Shown: one piece after another, positions 51,983 to 64,000 of the stretch
Position numbering within the stretch: the first letter of the stretch is position 1
How the letters are laid out: every line of letters begins with the position of its first letter
Source of the DNA: Trichoplax adhaerens
Lineage: Eukaryota > Placozoa > Uniplacotomia > Trichoplacea > Trichoplacidae
Direction of reading: 5' to 3'
Assembly: GCF_000150275.1 (NCBI RefSeq)
Contig: NW_002060953.1
Coordinates: forward strand, 1,214,510-1,278,509
DNA: 64,000 nt
Notes under the pieces: model-generated
The model's database searches: none
What the model saw: only the letters and a program-made list of their open reading frames with translations
What the model was told of the DNA's origin: nothing
Made by a program: the position numbers and the translations under genes

Positions 51983-54900
51983 GTAAAGAATTATTTCTGA
52001 CCATCTAAAGTGATTAGATTTCAAGTTGAGAGGCAAAGTAACCATGTTCCAATATTGTGCTATAAAGAAGAGTAACAAGTAGATCTTTTAATCGAATAAG
52101 CTCAGCAAGGTGCCTGTAATGTTGGCTAACTTTACTCCAATTGAATAGGTAATATTTTGAGCGAAGACGACAAACTTCACTTTTATATGTACTTGATAAA
52201 CACAATAAGATCTTACAACGTATTATGTCATAAACAAAAGCATTAATTCCATGTTGGAATGCTATTATGCAGATTATCTCAATAGCTCCAAAAGAAGTCA
52301 TAATAGATTGCATCGTTGCCAATGATTGATTGATTTACTTACATAATTTGTTTGATTTATATTTTGTAGCTTTGTAATGATTTTACTGACACGAAAGGTA
52401 GGTGAAATAGTCACCATTAATGAATTCATTCTCAGTCATGATATAGAAGATTTGATTTCAAGTTTAAGATTTTTATCTAAATAAACTATATAATCATATC
52501 AATGAGAATCTCTAAAATGATTGATCAGTATGAGAAGTTTAATACTTAATTTTGATAACCGGTACTAAGAATCTAGTTATTCAAATTCTTTCTAGTTATT
52601 AAAGGATTTGAATATCGTAATGTTGATGAAGTGGCGCAGATGAATTGGATAGCTGTGGTTATTTGTATGATTAAGCCACGTGCTACGGTATATCAAAGAG
52701 GTCAGAAAACGTGCTGATACTAAGGATTGGATTGCTAATCGAACTCATCCGATTAGATTGTTAATTACCTTAATTATCTGGATTAATTTGAATGGTTATC
52801 TTGATAGACAATAAAAAACAGTAATATTGTTCTCTGCTATTGTTATTAATCAAATTAGCAGTATCATTTGGACGCACATGTTTTGAATTTGCTTTAAAAA
52901 TCAACTTGAACTTGCATGAAGTAATTTATTTACTTTAGACACGATCAAATCAACTGCCAAACTTATGGATAGACAGCATTTTATATATTAATTAATTAAA
53001 TACGGTCATTTTTAAACTGATTCCTATATCAACTTTGGGTGGGTACTTGCAGTATATCCAACAAAATTATTATTGTATGTTATACAATGAATGATATTGT
53101 TACTTGTAGCCAATGTTCTACCTACAAGTAAAATAATAATTTGTTCATCATCAAGAAGAATAAATAATTGATTAGCAACTGTTGCAATGGACTCATTATG
53201 GATTGATTGGATAGCTAAAATTTTAATGAATTTAACGTCAATAACATCTGGTTACCATTTTGTAAAACTGAAACCTAGCTATTATTTGGCATTAATAAAT
53301 TGTTGTTTAAAGCTGAATCTACTTGTCTTTTATTTTAATGCAACATGTTGACCATCTGGTCTAGTTTGCTAACTAGTTTATTTTCACACGATATCGTCGT
53401 CCTTTTAATCTGTCTACTAAACATGATTTATTTCTTTTTTCACAAGTAGTTTTTAAAGCTAGCTGCATATTTGCTACACTGAAAATTGTTGCTCAATCTT
53501 GAACTTAATTAGGCTGCTATAAATGATCGAAAGAAACATTTTCTACCTGTGCAATCTATATTAGGAAAGTAATATGAGTGCATAGTGATTAAAATTTTTA
53601 TTCTAGAATATGAAGGAAGAAATTTGTTGTTTAATCCACTACAATAATAAAAAGTTTTCCTTATATCTGCGCCTGCATTAACCGGCAAACTTTGCTACCG
53701 TTTATTATTATTCCGAACTCATAATTTGCTAGATACGATTTATAACAAAATTTTACTTTCAGAAAACATTTGTAAATCAGACAGTGTTCAAAAGAACCTG
53801 CAAGACAATAAAATGTCTTTAATGGTTTAGTTATATCCGGCACATTAGCTTTTAAGTAGTACGATACTAATTCTGTTCGTAGATAACGGGCAATGAACTT
53901 TAAATTGTAATGATTACCTTCTGAACATGTTTCCATTTTATAAAATGCTTGAGCTGACCTAAGATAAAATTGTTTTTAAACCTTCAAATGAGAACTTGGC
54001 TTGCAATTACTTAAAAATATGAAAACATGAAGCACTACATCGAGTTTATCTCTTTGCTAAAAGTGAGAGTTTGCAATCTTGATGAATTAATTATTAATAA
54101 CCGTGCTTTATTAAGTTCAATAAAGTTGCCAAATAAATTGATTTTAGCAATACTTTTATCTGATTAAATACAGTCGAAAATCTTTTCTACGTCTAACTGC
54201 AACCGAAATTTCTGTTGCAGCTACGAGGCCATATGTTTAAATAGTTTAAAAACCTTGTCTGATTAAGATCCGTTTTAGAGTTTAAGTAGACCTGTGATAA
54301 AACTGTTATGATGCTTAACAGTAAAAGTTTAGTAATAAGTATTTGATTTACGTCATAAACATAGAGGCTGTCTATTGGGTTATAGATACCCAATTACTGT
54401 AAAGTAGATAAAAACTTTAAGATTCTGAAATTTACTTGTTCCCAAATTAGTTCGATAATTTTACCAATTTGGGGAATTTATAATATCTTTCTCAAATAAT
54501 AAGCAATACTGGCAGAAATCTATAAAATTTTTGAAAGACATGACGAGGCTAAATCAGTAACATTGCTATAAAATGAATGAATAATAATGTAATGTAACTC
54601 TTAATATCGTGAAAAGTATTAAAAATTGTACAAGAGATAAGATGTCCGTAGCATCTTATCATGAATCGGAGCTATAATAAAGAATAAAATGCTCTAAAGA
54701 GGCGACTACAATTTTTGAATCCTCACTTAAACATTATTAGTTAGCAGGTATTTCTAATTATCCATTTGTTATTCATGAACAAAATAATATTGAATAGTAA
54801 AAATTTGGAAAAACAATGTGTTGTTTGAATTATCAACCGATTTTATAGCTCTAATTTAAAATTTCGTAACGTATCGACAAGGTCTAACGCAGTATTACAA

Positions 54901-56547
54901 TTTTTTAGTCAAGAAGTTTTTATAGAACTATCACTTATTAAGAAGGTCCTGCTCGATATTGCGATCAATTAATTTACGGATTAGCTTTCGGAATATTTTC
55001 ATCGTATTCAATATTTTCTTCGCAAAGAATATGCTTATTATCATATCAATTCGAAGTTAAAAAGACAGTCTAATATCTTAACAATTAATTAAGTAACGAT
55101 TGGCCCTTGGTCGTTTTACTACAATACCATACACAATACCTTATCTAATATAGGATAAGGGTATTCTACAATTTATTGTTTCATCGAATTTTAACCATAT
55201 GAGATATTGCTTTGATAATATTTTATTAACATCTGGGATGTTTGTTTCTACTCAGACATCATTCCAGCCATATTTATAATTTCACTAATCATAGCTCTGA
55301 ATTAAATTTGTTTCTTTCTTTTTTCAAAAGCTATGCATAGGATAAAGTAATCACATTCTCGACAATTGCATAAATAAAATAAGAAACGAAAAAAGAAAAA
55401 TTGCGCTTCACCCCTTTAAAAATGGACTTCAGAGATTGCTATTTATGCAAAGGTAGTGAGATATAATTGATGATCTTTTTTATTATGTAATAGTTTAAAT
55501 ACAATGTTTGTTATATGTGACTTACATACGTATGGTACAAATACATTATCGTAATTCTCATATTATATCTGTATTATACTTATGAACTTATATATGAAGT
55601 TACAGATTCAGTCACTGAACTTCCGCCTAAGTAAGCTAAGATTTCGATACGTTTCACGTTATATAACGGTATAGATGCTGTCTAAGATAAACTTCTCTCC
55701 CATTGACATATGCACACATTAATAATTGTAATCCTCGTCCAATATCTATCACTTACTGATACTGAATAAGAATTCAAAGGCTTTGTTTGTAGATTTTCGA
55801 CAAATATGAAGAATCTATGTTCTTTATTAGCACACAGTAGTGTAGTTATACGATGACCTATGATGCAACAAACAATAAAGTACATTAGCAATAACAATAA
55901 TAGCAAAGTATGAACTTAACATACTATACAGTGTAAGGTACATAGAAGCTTAGTCATGTACGTGTACTAAAATTTATACTTTAATGGAATAATGGGTACA
56001 ATTTTACATTCAACTCGCCCATGGCCTGACCAATATCCTGATCACGAGAGAGTACTATTTGATCACTTGAAAAAATGACGCCATTATCACATAGTAAATA
56101 TTTGTTAAGGAAATCAACGTCTATAAGTTTTACCAAGACATTTATGTATATATATATACTCGTTCATTCTGAAAATTTACATTAATTAATATTCAACAAG
56201 TGGTATCTTTTACGAAATATCTAATTTGTGAACAAAAATGATTACGAGAGATGCAACGCCCACCATGGTCTTAAAGTACTTATAAGATATTCCATTTATT
56301 AAAGAATCTTTATAGTCTGCGTACCAGATTATAGCGGTATCCGTATCTTTCTTCACTTAACCTAGCTCTCTCTGGCATTAACCATCATTTGGTATGTTGG
56401 TAACTAACAATCCATCGGTTTAGGGTCTGTCTCCTTTAGTTTAGTAATTTCTAGCGATTTCTAATATCACTTGAAAATATAATTACATAAAATTGTATTG
56501 GTTATTATTCGTTCGCTAAGTTGGTAGTGGCTTTATTGTGAACAAGA
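51983..56547. other. Intergenic, no gene seen
   Basis: Short frames only. One of them (52014-52322, minus) is partly hydrophobic but has no family match. An imperfect hairpin (ATACCTTATC...GATAAGGGTAT) lies at about 55138-55164, and a TA run near 56147. Confidence 0.45.
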
Positions 56548-58200
56548 ATGGCAACTATGAAAGTGGCGAAACCTGTTAATCAGTTATTTAAGAGCAAAAA
56601 AACGACTCCTTTTTTAGGATGGTCTTCAGAAAAAATAAAATGCTATAAGAGTATTCTTGAAAAGATATCTGTTTCCGATTTTAAGCTGTCAAAAATTCAA
56701 GCGTTTGGTGATGCTAGGCTATTGGACGAGTTAAGAGAAGCTACAAAAGTGAAATTTTCTACTAAATGGCATAAGCAAAGTGCTGTACAAATTGTTAATA
56801 GCACAGCTACAGAATTTACCGATTCGACTAATCAAACTGTAGCATATACGGCTGGAGGGCTATCTGCTTTATTAAAAGCATTCGAATTGTTGCATAACCG
56901 CTCGGAAATGAAAGTCGTTTTCTCTTCAGATAGTCATTTATCAATAATGGATCGCAGTGGTCTACAGGCACATCAACATCCCACACAATACGATGAATAT
57001 ACATTATCAGATTTAATCAAAGCTCTCTCGTTCAATTTTATCGATTCTAGAGATCCTGAAAAATCTAATTACCAGTCGTTTTCCATTCCGATGCTCAATC
57101 CTAGTACCTCAAAACTGATTTCTTACACAAATTTTTTTTTGGAGTTTCTTCAACAGAAAGGTATGGCCGGATTCGATGTTACACAAAGGAGTAAATTAGT
57201 GGTTGAAGGGCAAAAACTGTCGTTGGAGAATTTTTCTTACATCGATTATTTGACAAGGGCTAGCTTGAATAAATCTATTATGGAGCGGAAGGGACGTCTA
57301 TATTTTGGTTTTCCAGAGGATCTTCCAAGGTTAAAACATGGTTTAAATTCATGGAAAATGCTAGGCATTGAGTCTTACTTTGTTGATGATGCGTTCTTGA
57401 AAGATAGAACTTTATTTGATATAGAAAATCAACCGGTGCACGCATATTTCATTCCTGGTGATGGCTTTTTTTATCCTGATATCATGGAAGTGATCATTGA
57501 ATATTTACAGTTACATTATCCTGACAAATTCGAGTACCGAGCTAATACAAAACTAGCTTCTGTTTATATTAATCCAGGCAGTGAAACAGCAGTCGCTGTC
57601 AAGGAAATAACACCAGATGGTAGTGACCGATATTCGTCCATTAATTCTATATATTGTTCACTAGGACATGACCAAGTTTTTCGTAATGGTCAGGCCATAT
57701 ATAAGGAAACCTTGGCAACTAGTACCACTGGAGACTGGGTACAACATATCCATGTCGATGATCTTAAGAGCAGACTGACAAATAATATGACTATTGAAGA
57801 GTATCTTAATAATTCAGAATACAATCTGCCTTATGCTGATAAGTTTAATCTTCACGTCACAAGGCTTGGATATAAAAAATCATCCATTCAAGATTGGTAT
57901 GACATATTTTATAGAGTGACTGAAGGCGGCGTACTCAATTATCAAACTGGACTAGGAAGCAAAAATGAAAAAAGAGGTCATTCAGTATTGGAAAAAAAAG
58001 ATGTTATCAATAAGTTATATAAGCTAAACAAAACACAATTAGGTATTTGGAAACCAATCACAGAAGGTAGTTGCTCGCGAAAGATAGACAAAAATAACAC
58101 GAGGACAAATCATTCAGTTGCATCTAATGCTATTTTTTCTATAAATGCTTCTGGTACAGGTGTTGTTGACGCTGCGAAACATATTAAGCTCCAAAAGTAA
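56548..58200 (+). CDS. Intronless 550-residue protein, possibly FAD-dependent oxidoreductase-like
   Basis: A single frame from ATG 56548 to TAA 58198-58200, with even protein-like composition, so the gene looks real. I do not recognise a close family. Two stretches recall FAD-dependent oxidoreductases of the DAO type. Around residues 97-128 a beta-alpha-beta shape reads TVAYTAGGLSALLKAFELL then KVVFSS, in the place of GxGxxG, but with the glycine pattern degraded. Around 318-395 GFFYPDIMEVIIEYLQ...TKLASVYI...IYCSLG resembles the family's second nucleotide-side strand. The C-terminus has SINASGTGVVDAAKHI, recalling the closing FAD loop. No signal peptide or TM segment is visible. Lack of introns among intron-rich genes could mean retroposition or transfer from bacteria. 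The function is a weak inference. Confidence 0.55.
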   Translation: MATMKVAKPVNQLFKSKKTTPFLGWSSEKIKCYKSILEKISVSDFKLSKIQAFGDARLLDELREATKVKFSTKWHKQSAVQIVNSTATEFTDSTNQTVAYTAGGLSALLKAFELLHNRSEMKVVFSSDSHLSIMDRSGLQAHQHPTQYDEYTLSDLIKALSFNFIDSRDPEKSNYQSFSIPMLNPSTSKLISYTNFFLEFLQQKGMAGFDVTQRSKLVVEGQKLSLENFSYIDYLTRASLNKSIMERKGRLYFGFPEDLPRLKHGLNSWKMLGIESYFVDDAFLKDRTLFDIENQPVHAYFIPGDGFFYPDIMEVIIEYLQLHYPDKFEYRANTKLASVYINPGSETAVAVKEITPDGSDRYSSINSIYCSLGHDQVFRNGQAIYKETLATSTTGDWVQHIHVDDLKSRLTNNMTIEEYLNNSEYNLPYADKFNLHVTRLGYKKSSIQDWYDIFYRVTEGGVLNYQTGLGSKNEKRGHSVLEKKDVINKLYKLNKTQLGIWKPITEGSCSRKIDKNNTRTNHSVASNAIFSINASGTGVVDAAKHIKLQK

Positions 58201-58661
58201 TTTGAAGGAGTGGAGAATATAATGGTTTTTGCTAATTAAGATAATAATCTAGCATTTAGCACCCAAATTTTGCTACATTACAATACTTTAAAAAAAGAGA
58301 TAAGAATTATCTATAAAATTCTAATTAGTTTCTTATATGTCTGTTTGGTACAACTAGAGATTCTCAAGTTTGCACTGTAATAGCCGACGGGATTTGGTAG
58401 TAGTTTAGTTTGCGAAGATTTATTTATTGCTCACCATAATCAGCCTACTTTGCTAAATTTATTGGCTAACCTTGCCCAATATTACCCTTTCTGCAGACTG
58501 TCGTTCAGTTCTTGTAAACTGTAACACATGATTAAAATATTCATACGTATATTTACGTGTACAGTACTTTGATGTTAATGCCTGCAGTATGATAATATAT
58601 ATGTGTAAACGTCTTGAAAAGGTAAAGAAATTGCCCTTACCCGCTTATATTTCTGCTTTTA

Positions 58662-58667
58662 AATAAA
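58662..58667 (+). terminator. Candidate poly(A) signal after the 550-residue gene
   Basis: AATAAA about 460 bp past the stop codon, within an AT-rich presumed 3' UTR. Confidence 0.3.
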
Positions 58668-60403
58668 AACTAACAAAAAATATATCTGCTTAGATTTTTC
58701 ATTAATTTGAGTTCAAACCTTGGTCGACTAACTGTAAGAATTCGTTTATGCTAATGTGTCACAAACCAACTTCGTGACAAGGATAACGTAAAACAAATCT
58801 CTAAATTACTATAGTCTTCCGGAATTCAGTATCCCTTAACTACCTCACAAGAATTTAGACGCCTTTGATTCTACGTTAAAACAACAATTCAATTGAGAAC
58901 TGCTTTATTCAACTATCTGACGGGCTTATATACCCTTCTACAGCAGCTAACATTCACAAGTCATCTTATAAAAATATTTAGGTGAGATAACTAGTTTTTC
59001 ACAGTCGGACTACAATATGTCCATTCACAGAATCATTTCAGTGCACATTACAGCACAGCATTAAATTTACTGTAACACATTTATAATTAGAGTAATTCCT
59101 ATAGTAAATAACTAGTTGTAATATAATATCACTATATTATATTTACCAAATTTAGATAGCTATTTCTTCACGGTAGTTCGTACCGTAACATAATGGTAGT
59201 GCCAGTCCAGGGATTATATAAATTAAATTGTATAACATATACATGTACTACATGATAGTAGCTCAGATCGAGATAGCTCATACGCCAATGGCTGGTCCAA
59301 TTAAGTATATGCAATCGAATGTAATGATAGAAGAGTAGGAATTGTGAATACTCAATAATAATAGAATAGATTTTTGGAATAAAGGCATTTTGAAAGTGGT
59401 ACCGGTAGGTCCCAGCACCTTAAATGAAAGACAGCTGTGATCTAGATAACGTTGATTGTAAACGGAATCACTGTTTACAAACTAGAACGCAATAAGTAAA
59501 TAAGTTTTAGGCTCCGTAGAGGGAGGTGGCTCTTGGCAAGAACAAGTACTGTAGGCGTAGAAAATTGTGTGAAATAATACACAAGAACGTATTTGAAGAT
59601 CTTTCAATTGATTTTAATTTTTTATTTCTGATTTACTTACGGAATCATTGGATTAATAACATCTATTTATATTATTATAGATTCAAATTCCAAGAGCTGA
59701 TACGCTAGGATTAATGGAATCGCCAACAAACCATATTGCATGATTACAGAATTTAATTAATTCAGAAAACTCCATTTTTGTAGCATCCTAGTTTTCTATG
59801 TTGGCAAAGCTTGAATAAAAAATTATCTTGATAACACATAATTAGCTAAAAGAGATAGGTGCTATTCTTTGCCATAGTACAAATTTTGAATCATTCTTTC
59901 TAATTCTACTCTTGTATTTCAAATCTTATGACGTACCGAAACATTTGCAAGTACCTACTATATACTTCTTCAAGATGCCATAACCCAATATTCTAAAATA
60001 TATCGTTTATTATCGTATATCAAGGCAGAAAAATCTTGGTCATTATGAACACATTGACTTGGCGATTTGATTTTCAACCTACGAAAACATACTAAGGAAG
60101 AGAAGGTAATGAGACAAATCTAAATAAAATCGTTAAGTTCTATTATTGCAGTAGAAACAATAAAACCTTACAATTAGTTATTAGTCATAATATGAATTGC
60201 AATTATGATCACTTTGGTCTTATACTATATCCTTCTTATGAAATTTTAATTTCCCAAAATTCTACTATTGGCTTCATGAGGTCAATTAAAGCATATACTA
60301 ACACATGCTAGTAGGATAATTAAATTAAGTTTGATTTAAATAAAGAGATTATATACTATTGATCATATCGCGAAAAACACACTGGACTAGGTTATGATAG
60401 CCT

Positions 60404-60543
60404 ATAGTCATATACCTACAGTCGTATACCTATAGTCGTATACCTATAGCCGTATACCTATAGCCGTATGCCTATAGTCGTATGCCTATAGTCGTATACC
60501 TATAGTCGTATACTTATAGTCGTATCATATGGTCGTATACCAA
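60404..60543. repeat. 14-bp minisatellite, about 10 copies
   Basis: Head-to-tail copies of ATAGTCGTATACCT with single-base variants (GCC for GTC, ATGCC for ATACC, ATACTT). The last two copies are decayed. Copies abut without spacers. Confidence 0.9.
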
Positions 60544-61529
60544 AGTCTAGGATAAATATTCTTAATCCGTTCTTACTGCTGGCTCTAACGCTAAGAAATC
60601 ATAGAATTGACTTCTGTATAGATCTCTTCTTATAACCGAATAATTGTTCATATCTGCAGCTATTATTTTCTCATAGACCACTAAACTAAACTGCTAAAAA
60701 GATTTCTGAGAAGCAAGTGACTCCTAGCAGTAAAATTTATATTACTAATAAATGCGATTCTCTTAGTGGCCAATAATCTTAATAGCGATTTATAATGATT
60801 ATTCATTACGTAAGACATGCTTAAGTTTCAATTATCAATTCAAACTTTCGACACATCTCTAGTTATTAGATTTCTATAATTTTTGATTTTCTAAGAAATT
60901 GAAGTGAAGGTTTGTTCTGAACTAGCAAACTACATGTTTACTTCATTTATTAATGCTATCAAAAGCGTCAATATAGCTAAATATAAAGCTTACGTGAAAA
61001 AAATTATGTTTTTTATTGCACTAAGTCTATAGAAAATAAAAAATATAATATTTAGGGTTCAGGATAAGAATAACTCTTCATGGTATCATTTCATTCTAGT
61101 TACTTATTTCAAAATGTGTTTGTTGGATTTATCCATGATCCGCTTAAATTGTAGTAACCTATTGAAGTTAGTATGATAACTTAGCTTCAGGTATTGATCA
61201 ATATACACATTGAAAAGTTTATTCTAAGTTGAATTAAAGTAAATTGCAACATTAAATGCCTATAAATGCAACTATCGCCAAAATATTATATTCGGCTTAA
61301 TGTGGATTTAAGCAGCTACGCCATTTCTTTAGGGTTGGTTCTTAGCCTTTTGATTTGTAAGAGTTACCGTTGCTGTTGCAAAAATATTGTACTTATCATC
61401 CAGAGCATCTAGCACTATCACGTAGCTTCCCAAATGAATAGAGAATAAGAAATAAATACACCGACCACAAATTCTTTGTATCCTTTAAAAATTAAAACAA
61501 GTTGACGGAACAAATTTTATTAAGGTCGT

Positions 61530-61644
61530 TATGTTCAATTAATTTCCATATTAGGGATTATTATTGGCTATTTCACCATTTTTACAATATTCTATGTTAT
61601 GTTCAATTGATTTCCACGTTCAGGATTATTATTGGTTATGTTCA
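61530..61644. repeat. Local tandem duplication, unit about 69 bp
   Basis: ATGTTCAATTRATTTCCA, then a TTAGGGATTATTATTGG-like word and a TATTTCACCAT/TATGTTCATCAT-like word, occurs at 61530 and again at 61599 with a few substitutions. Confidence 0.7.
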
Positions 61645-64000
61645 TCATTTTAGAGATAATTAATGTCGTGCGATTCTATTTTAAAACATATTTACTGTTG
61701 CCGTGGTTTTTATTAACTTATCTTACAAATATAGAGTATTGATGTAATAAGGGTAATGGTATGAAAAGGAAATACGATAGAGAAAAAAAGAGAGGAGACT
61801 TCGGCTTTTCTTAAATTTGAATAAGTCATACAACTGTTCGCTGGCAATATGTTATTTGTTTTTACTCGTTGGTAGCGTGAAAATTGAGGAGAATTATTTA
61901 AATTTAACTTACAGTCGTGACAACGTTGGCATCAGTTACTTTGTATCGTAAGTACCCTTTGGATAGGTGTTTTAATATAGCATGAAAAATCGTGTAATTG
62001 CTTAATATTATCATCATCATTTGCTAGTTGCTACGAACTAGGGTTAGAAATTGCAGTAAAATGAAAATTCTTGACATACTAGTTTTAGTGTCTTATGAAT
62101 CAACTTGATGACTTAGCTGTTGATGTGACAAACTAAATGATTCTGACTATAGTTAATGCTATTCGAAAAATTAACGGTATGAGCCTACTGTAATTTCTAC
62201 CTTTTCGAAATCTATGTAAAGTATGACTTGTACTGTTGATAATTAGATAATCAATGATTATAGTAAACTACATTTCTCTAGATAAATTCGAACGCTAAAT
62301 GTATTGCAAAATCGACCGATTTATACATACAGCACGAAAAATTTTGTAGAAAAGCCGTTGTCAGTGCATCCTTGCTCAAGTTTTCTTATAAATGCTATGT
62401 TATGGTAGCTTTTCAAAAAAACTTCGTAGCAATTGGGTATTTCTTATTATCTTTAATTAAACAATTATTAATACTTCGACTTTAATCTAAAATGTAATAT
62501 CCACAATTTTACTAACTGCAATATGCAAGCTTGTTTATAATTCAAAGTAATATCAATTGGTATTATTTATATCACTTAATTGAAAATTCTTCTATCTGTA
62601 TGAATGTATGGATAAAGTAGAGATAAATTTTAAATCGAGTTTTGAACTGAAATTTTATCTGTTATTGAATGAAAGTTATTTGGTGAAATCGCTCTAGAAA
62701 ATTAATATTTATATGGCTGTTTCAACCAAATTTTTATACAAAAATTGCTTCAAGCTGTAGTTAAATGCAGACTCACCAGTTTTCATTAGGATCAAATCTA
62801 GAACTCTCATTATTATATGAAGTAACTCAGTTATATCTTCAAACTACATTAGCGAGTAGCTACAGAACGTACACAAGGAACTTATCTCCAATAAACAATA
62901 TCAGCTCTCCTATATTCTTAGATTTATATTTTAATAGCTCTATACTCTACTTTACATCAGAGCATGCATATAACACGAGAGTAGCCACTATCAGAACACG
63001 ATCTGACCTTTGAGCTTTCTTATTAGTTAAGTATCTAACTAATTCACTAGTACCGTGATAATGGCATACTTATTTCTATTAACATTACTGATTTAAGTTC
63101 CTGAAGTCATTTATGTTTTTAGAAATTGTATACGCGGATATAATTTTATAACAGCCTTTCATCTACGTTTGAAGAAAAGTATGCTCTGGCGCTGAAAAAA
63201 GATATTTGGATGTTACGTTTAGTGAGATAACCATAAAATTTTATTCTAAAGATATTAAACAGATAAATATTAAAAGTATTAATATTTTATTTCTAAATTT
63301 AGCTAACCAAATGAAGCGGAATAAAAAGAACCTAACGTTTAAATTAATCGTTAAAGAATGAATGAGTTATTTTTTGTTGATTGATAGAATTTACTTTGAT
63401 GCCGGGGTTCTTCTATTCTCTGAATTACGAAATATATTAACGGTGTCTATGCGCCCGTGACCAATAAGATAAAATGGTAAATTTTTAATTCTGTCCTCTT
63501 TATTGTATAAGTTTTGTACTTAACTCACATTGGGGTAATGGTACGTTATAAAGGGGGTACAGCAATGGATCTATTAAAGTTCAATTTAAGTATGAACTGT
63601 TCTATATAGGGTTATTTATTCAAAATTAAGTGAACGGCTAGAAAAGCTACCGGAAGTTGATTACTAATTACATTTAGTCAATTATTTGTTGAACAAGCTG
63701 ACATATAGACCATTTAATAGTACCTCTAACGTCGCATTTCAGATCGGATTTATAACCGAAATGATTTTAGTAATCCTATATTTCGCTCTTTTGTTCTCTA
63801 GCACGTATCAAATATTAATCTCTTCTCGACGCTTCATTTCTGTACAATTTTTCAATGCTTATTTCTTTCTGATTGTTTGTTCACGTTGTTCTTCAAGTAA
63901 GAGGATTTTAACGAGGAGCCTTTTCCGATAAGGAGTTAAGGACGCTCTAAGTTTTAGCGGTATTTTCAAGATGACTTTCTTAACGAATCGATCCTTAATT

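Larger units (their letters stand above)
58668..64000. other. Intergenic, no gene seen
   Basis: No convincing gene up to the window end. It contains the 14-bp minisatellite at 60.4 kb and a short duplication at 61.5 kb. Frames at 62765-63013 and 63686-63931 (+) are probably chance, although the first ends in a YNTR word seen near the C-terminus of some LINE proteins. Confidence 0.45.

Noticed and set aside
52014-52322. Minus-strand frame with a segment (GINAFVYDIIRCK) vaguely like GPCR TM7
   Set aside because: Only one hydrophobic stretch, no NPxxY and no other GPCR landmarks. It more likely belongs to the 5' region of the GPI-type gene.
56548-58200. Oleate hydratase identity for the 550-residue protein
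   Set aside because: Considered because of its length and possible FAD binding, but the family's N-terminal glycine motif and conserved core are not visible.
60404-60543. CRISPR-like array
   Set aside because: Copies abut without spacers and the context is eukaryotic; it is a minisatellite.
62765-63013. Frame ending AYNTRVATIRTRSDL, reminiscent of LINE C-termini
   Set aside because: No reverse-transcriptase or endonuclease motifs nearby; too short to support a retroelement call.

Overview
The window looks like nuclear DNA of an early-branching, AT-rich animal. A placozoan (Trichoplax/Hoilungia type) is my best guess, but this is inference from gene style and not a database match. The reasons are: intron-rich animal genes with mostly short GT-AG introns (about 50-850 bp), TTAGGG-type telomeric motifs, metazoan domain architectures (Ig/FnIII cell-adhesion proteins, D8C/EGF/fibrinogen-like mosaics, class A GPCR, DYRK1-type kinase), and several intronless genes among them. 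A sponge or another non-bilaterian is the main alternative.

Layout. 0-6.8 kb: no convincing gene. It holds a palindromic TACAG/CTGTA-rich repeat field, a tandem array with a unit of about 110 bp, and a weak promoter-like patch. 6.9-9.85 kb (+): DYRK1A/minibrain-type kinase in 8 coding exons, with a plausible short isoform made by retaining the last intron. 12.0-12.65 kb (-): intronless REV7/MAD2L2. 17.57-19.47 kb (+): intronless SLC13-type sodium/dicarboxylate transporter. 22.7-27.5 kb (-): transmembrane NCAM/Fasciclin II-like protein (5 Ig, 2 FnIII, TM, short tail). 27.5-34.2 kb: gene-poor, with telomere-like insertions, a poly(A)-only retrotransposition footprint and a diverged tandem repeat of about 230 bp. 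34.2-38.8 kb (+): secreted mosaic protein with three D8C modules, four EGF modules and a fibrinogen-like C-terminus. 40.8-41.8 kb (-): intronless class A GPCR. 45.4-52.0 kb (-): second NCAM-like protein (5 Ig, 1 FnIII, Ser/Thr stem) that ends in a GPI-type hydrophobic signal. 56.5-58.2 kb (+): intronless protein with weak resemblance to FAD-dependent (DAO-like) oxidoreductases. 58.2-64 kb: no convincing gene, some minisatellite.

The main biological point is the 20-52 kb surface/extracellular cluster. Two paralogous five-Ig adhesion molecules lie on the same strand. They share exon phases and an identical 134-nt first half of Ig4, but one is anchored by a TM helix with a possible PDZ-ligand tail and the other by a GPI signal. 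Between them sit a secreted D8C/EGF/fibrinogen-like protein and an orphan GPCR. If the organism is a placozoan, these are NCAM-family molecules in an animal without neurons. Exon boundaries were worked out by hand from reading frame, phase and splice motifs; no transcript evidence was available.
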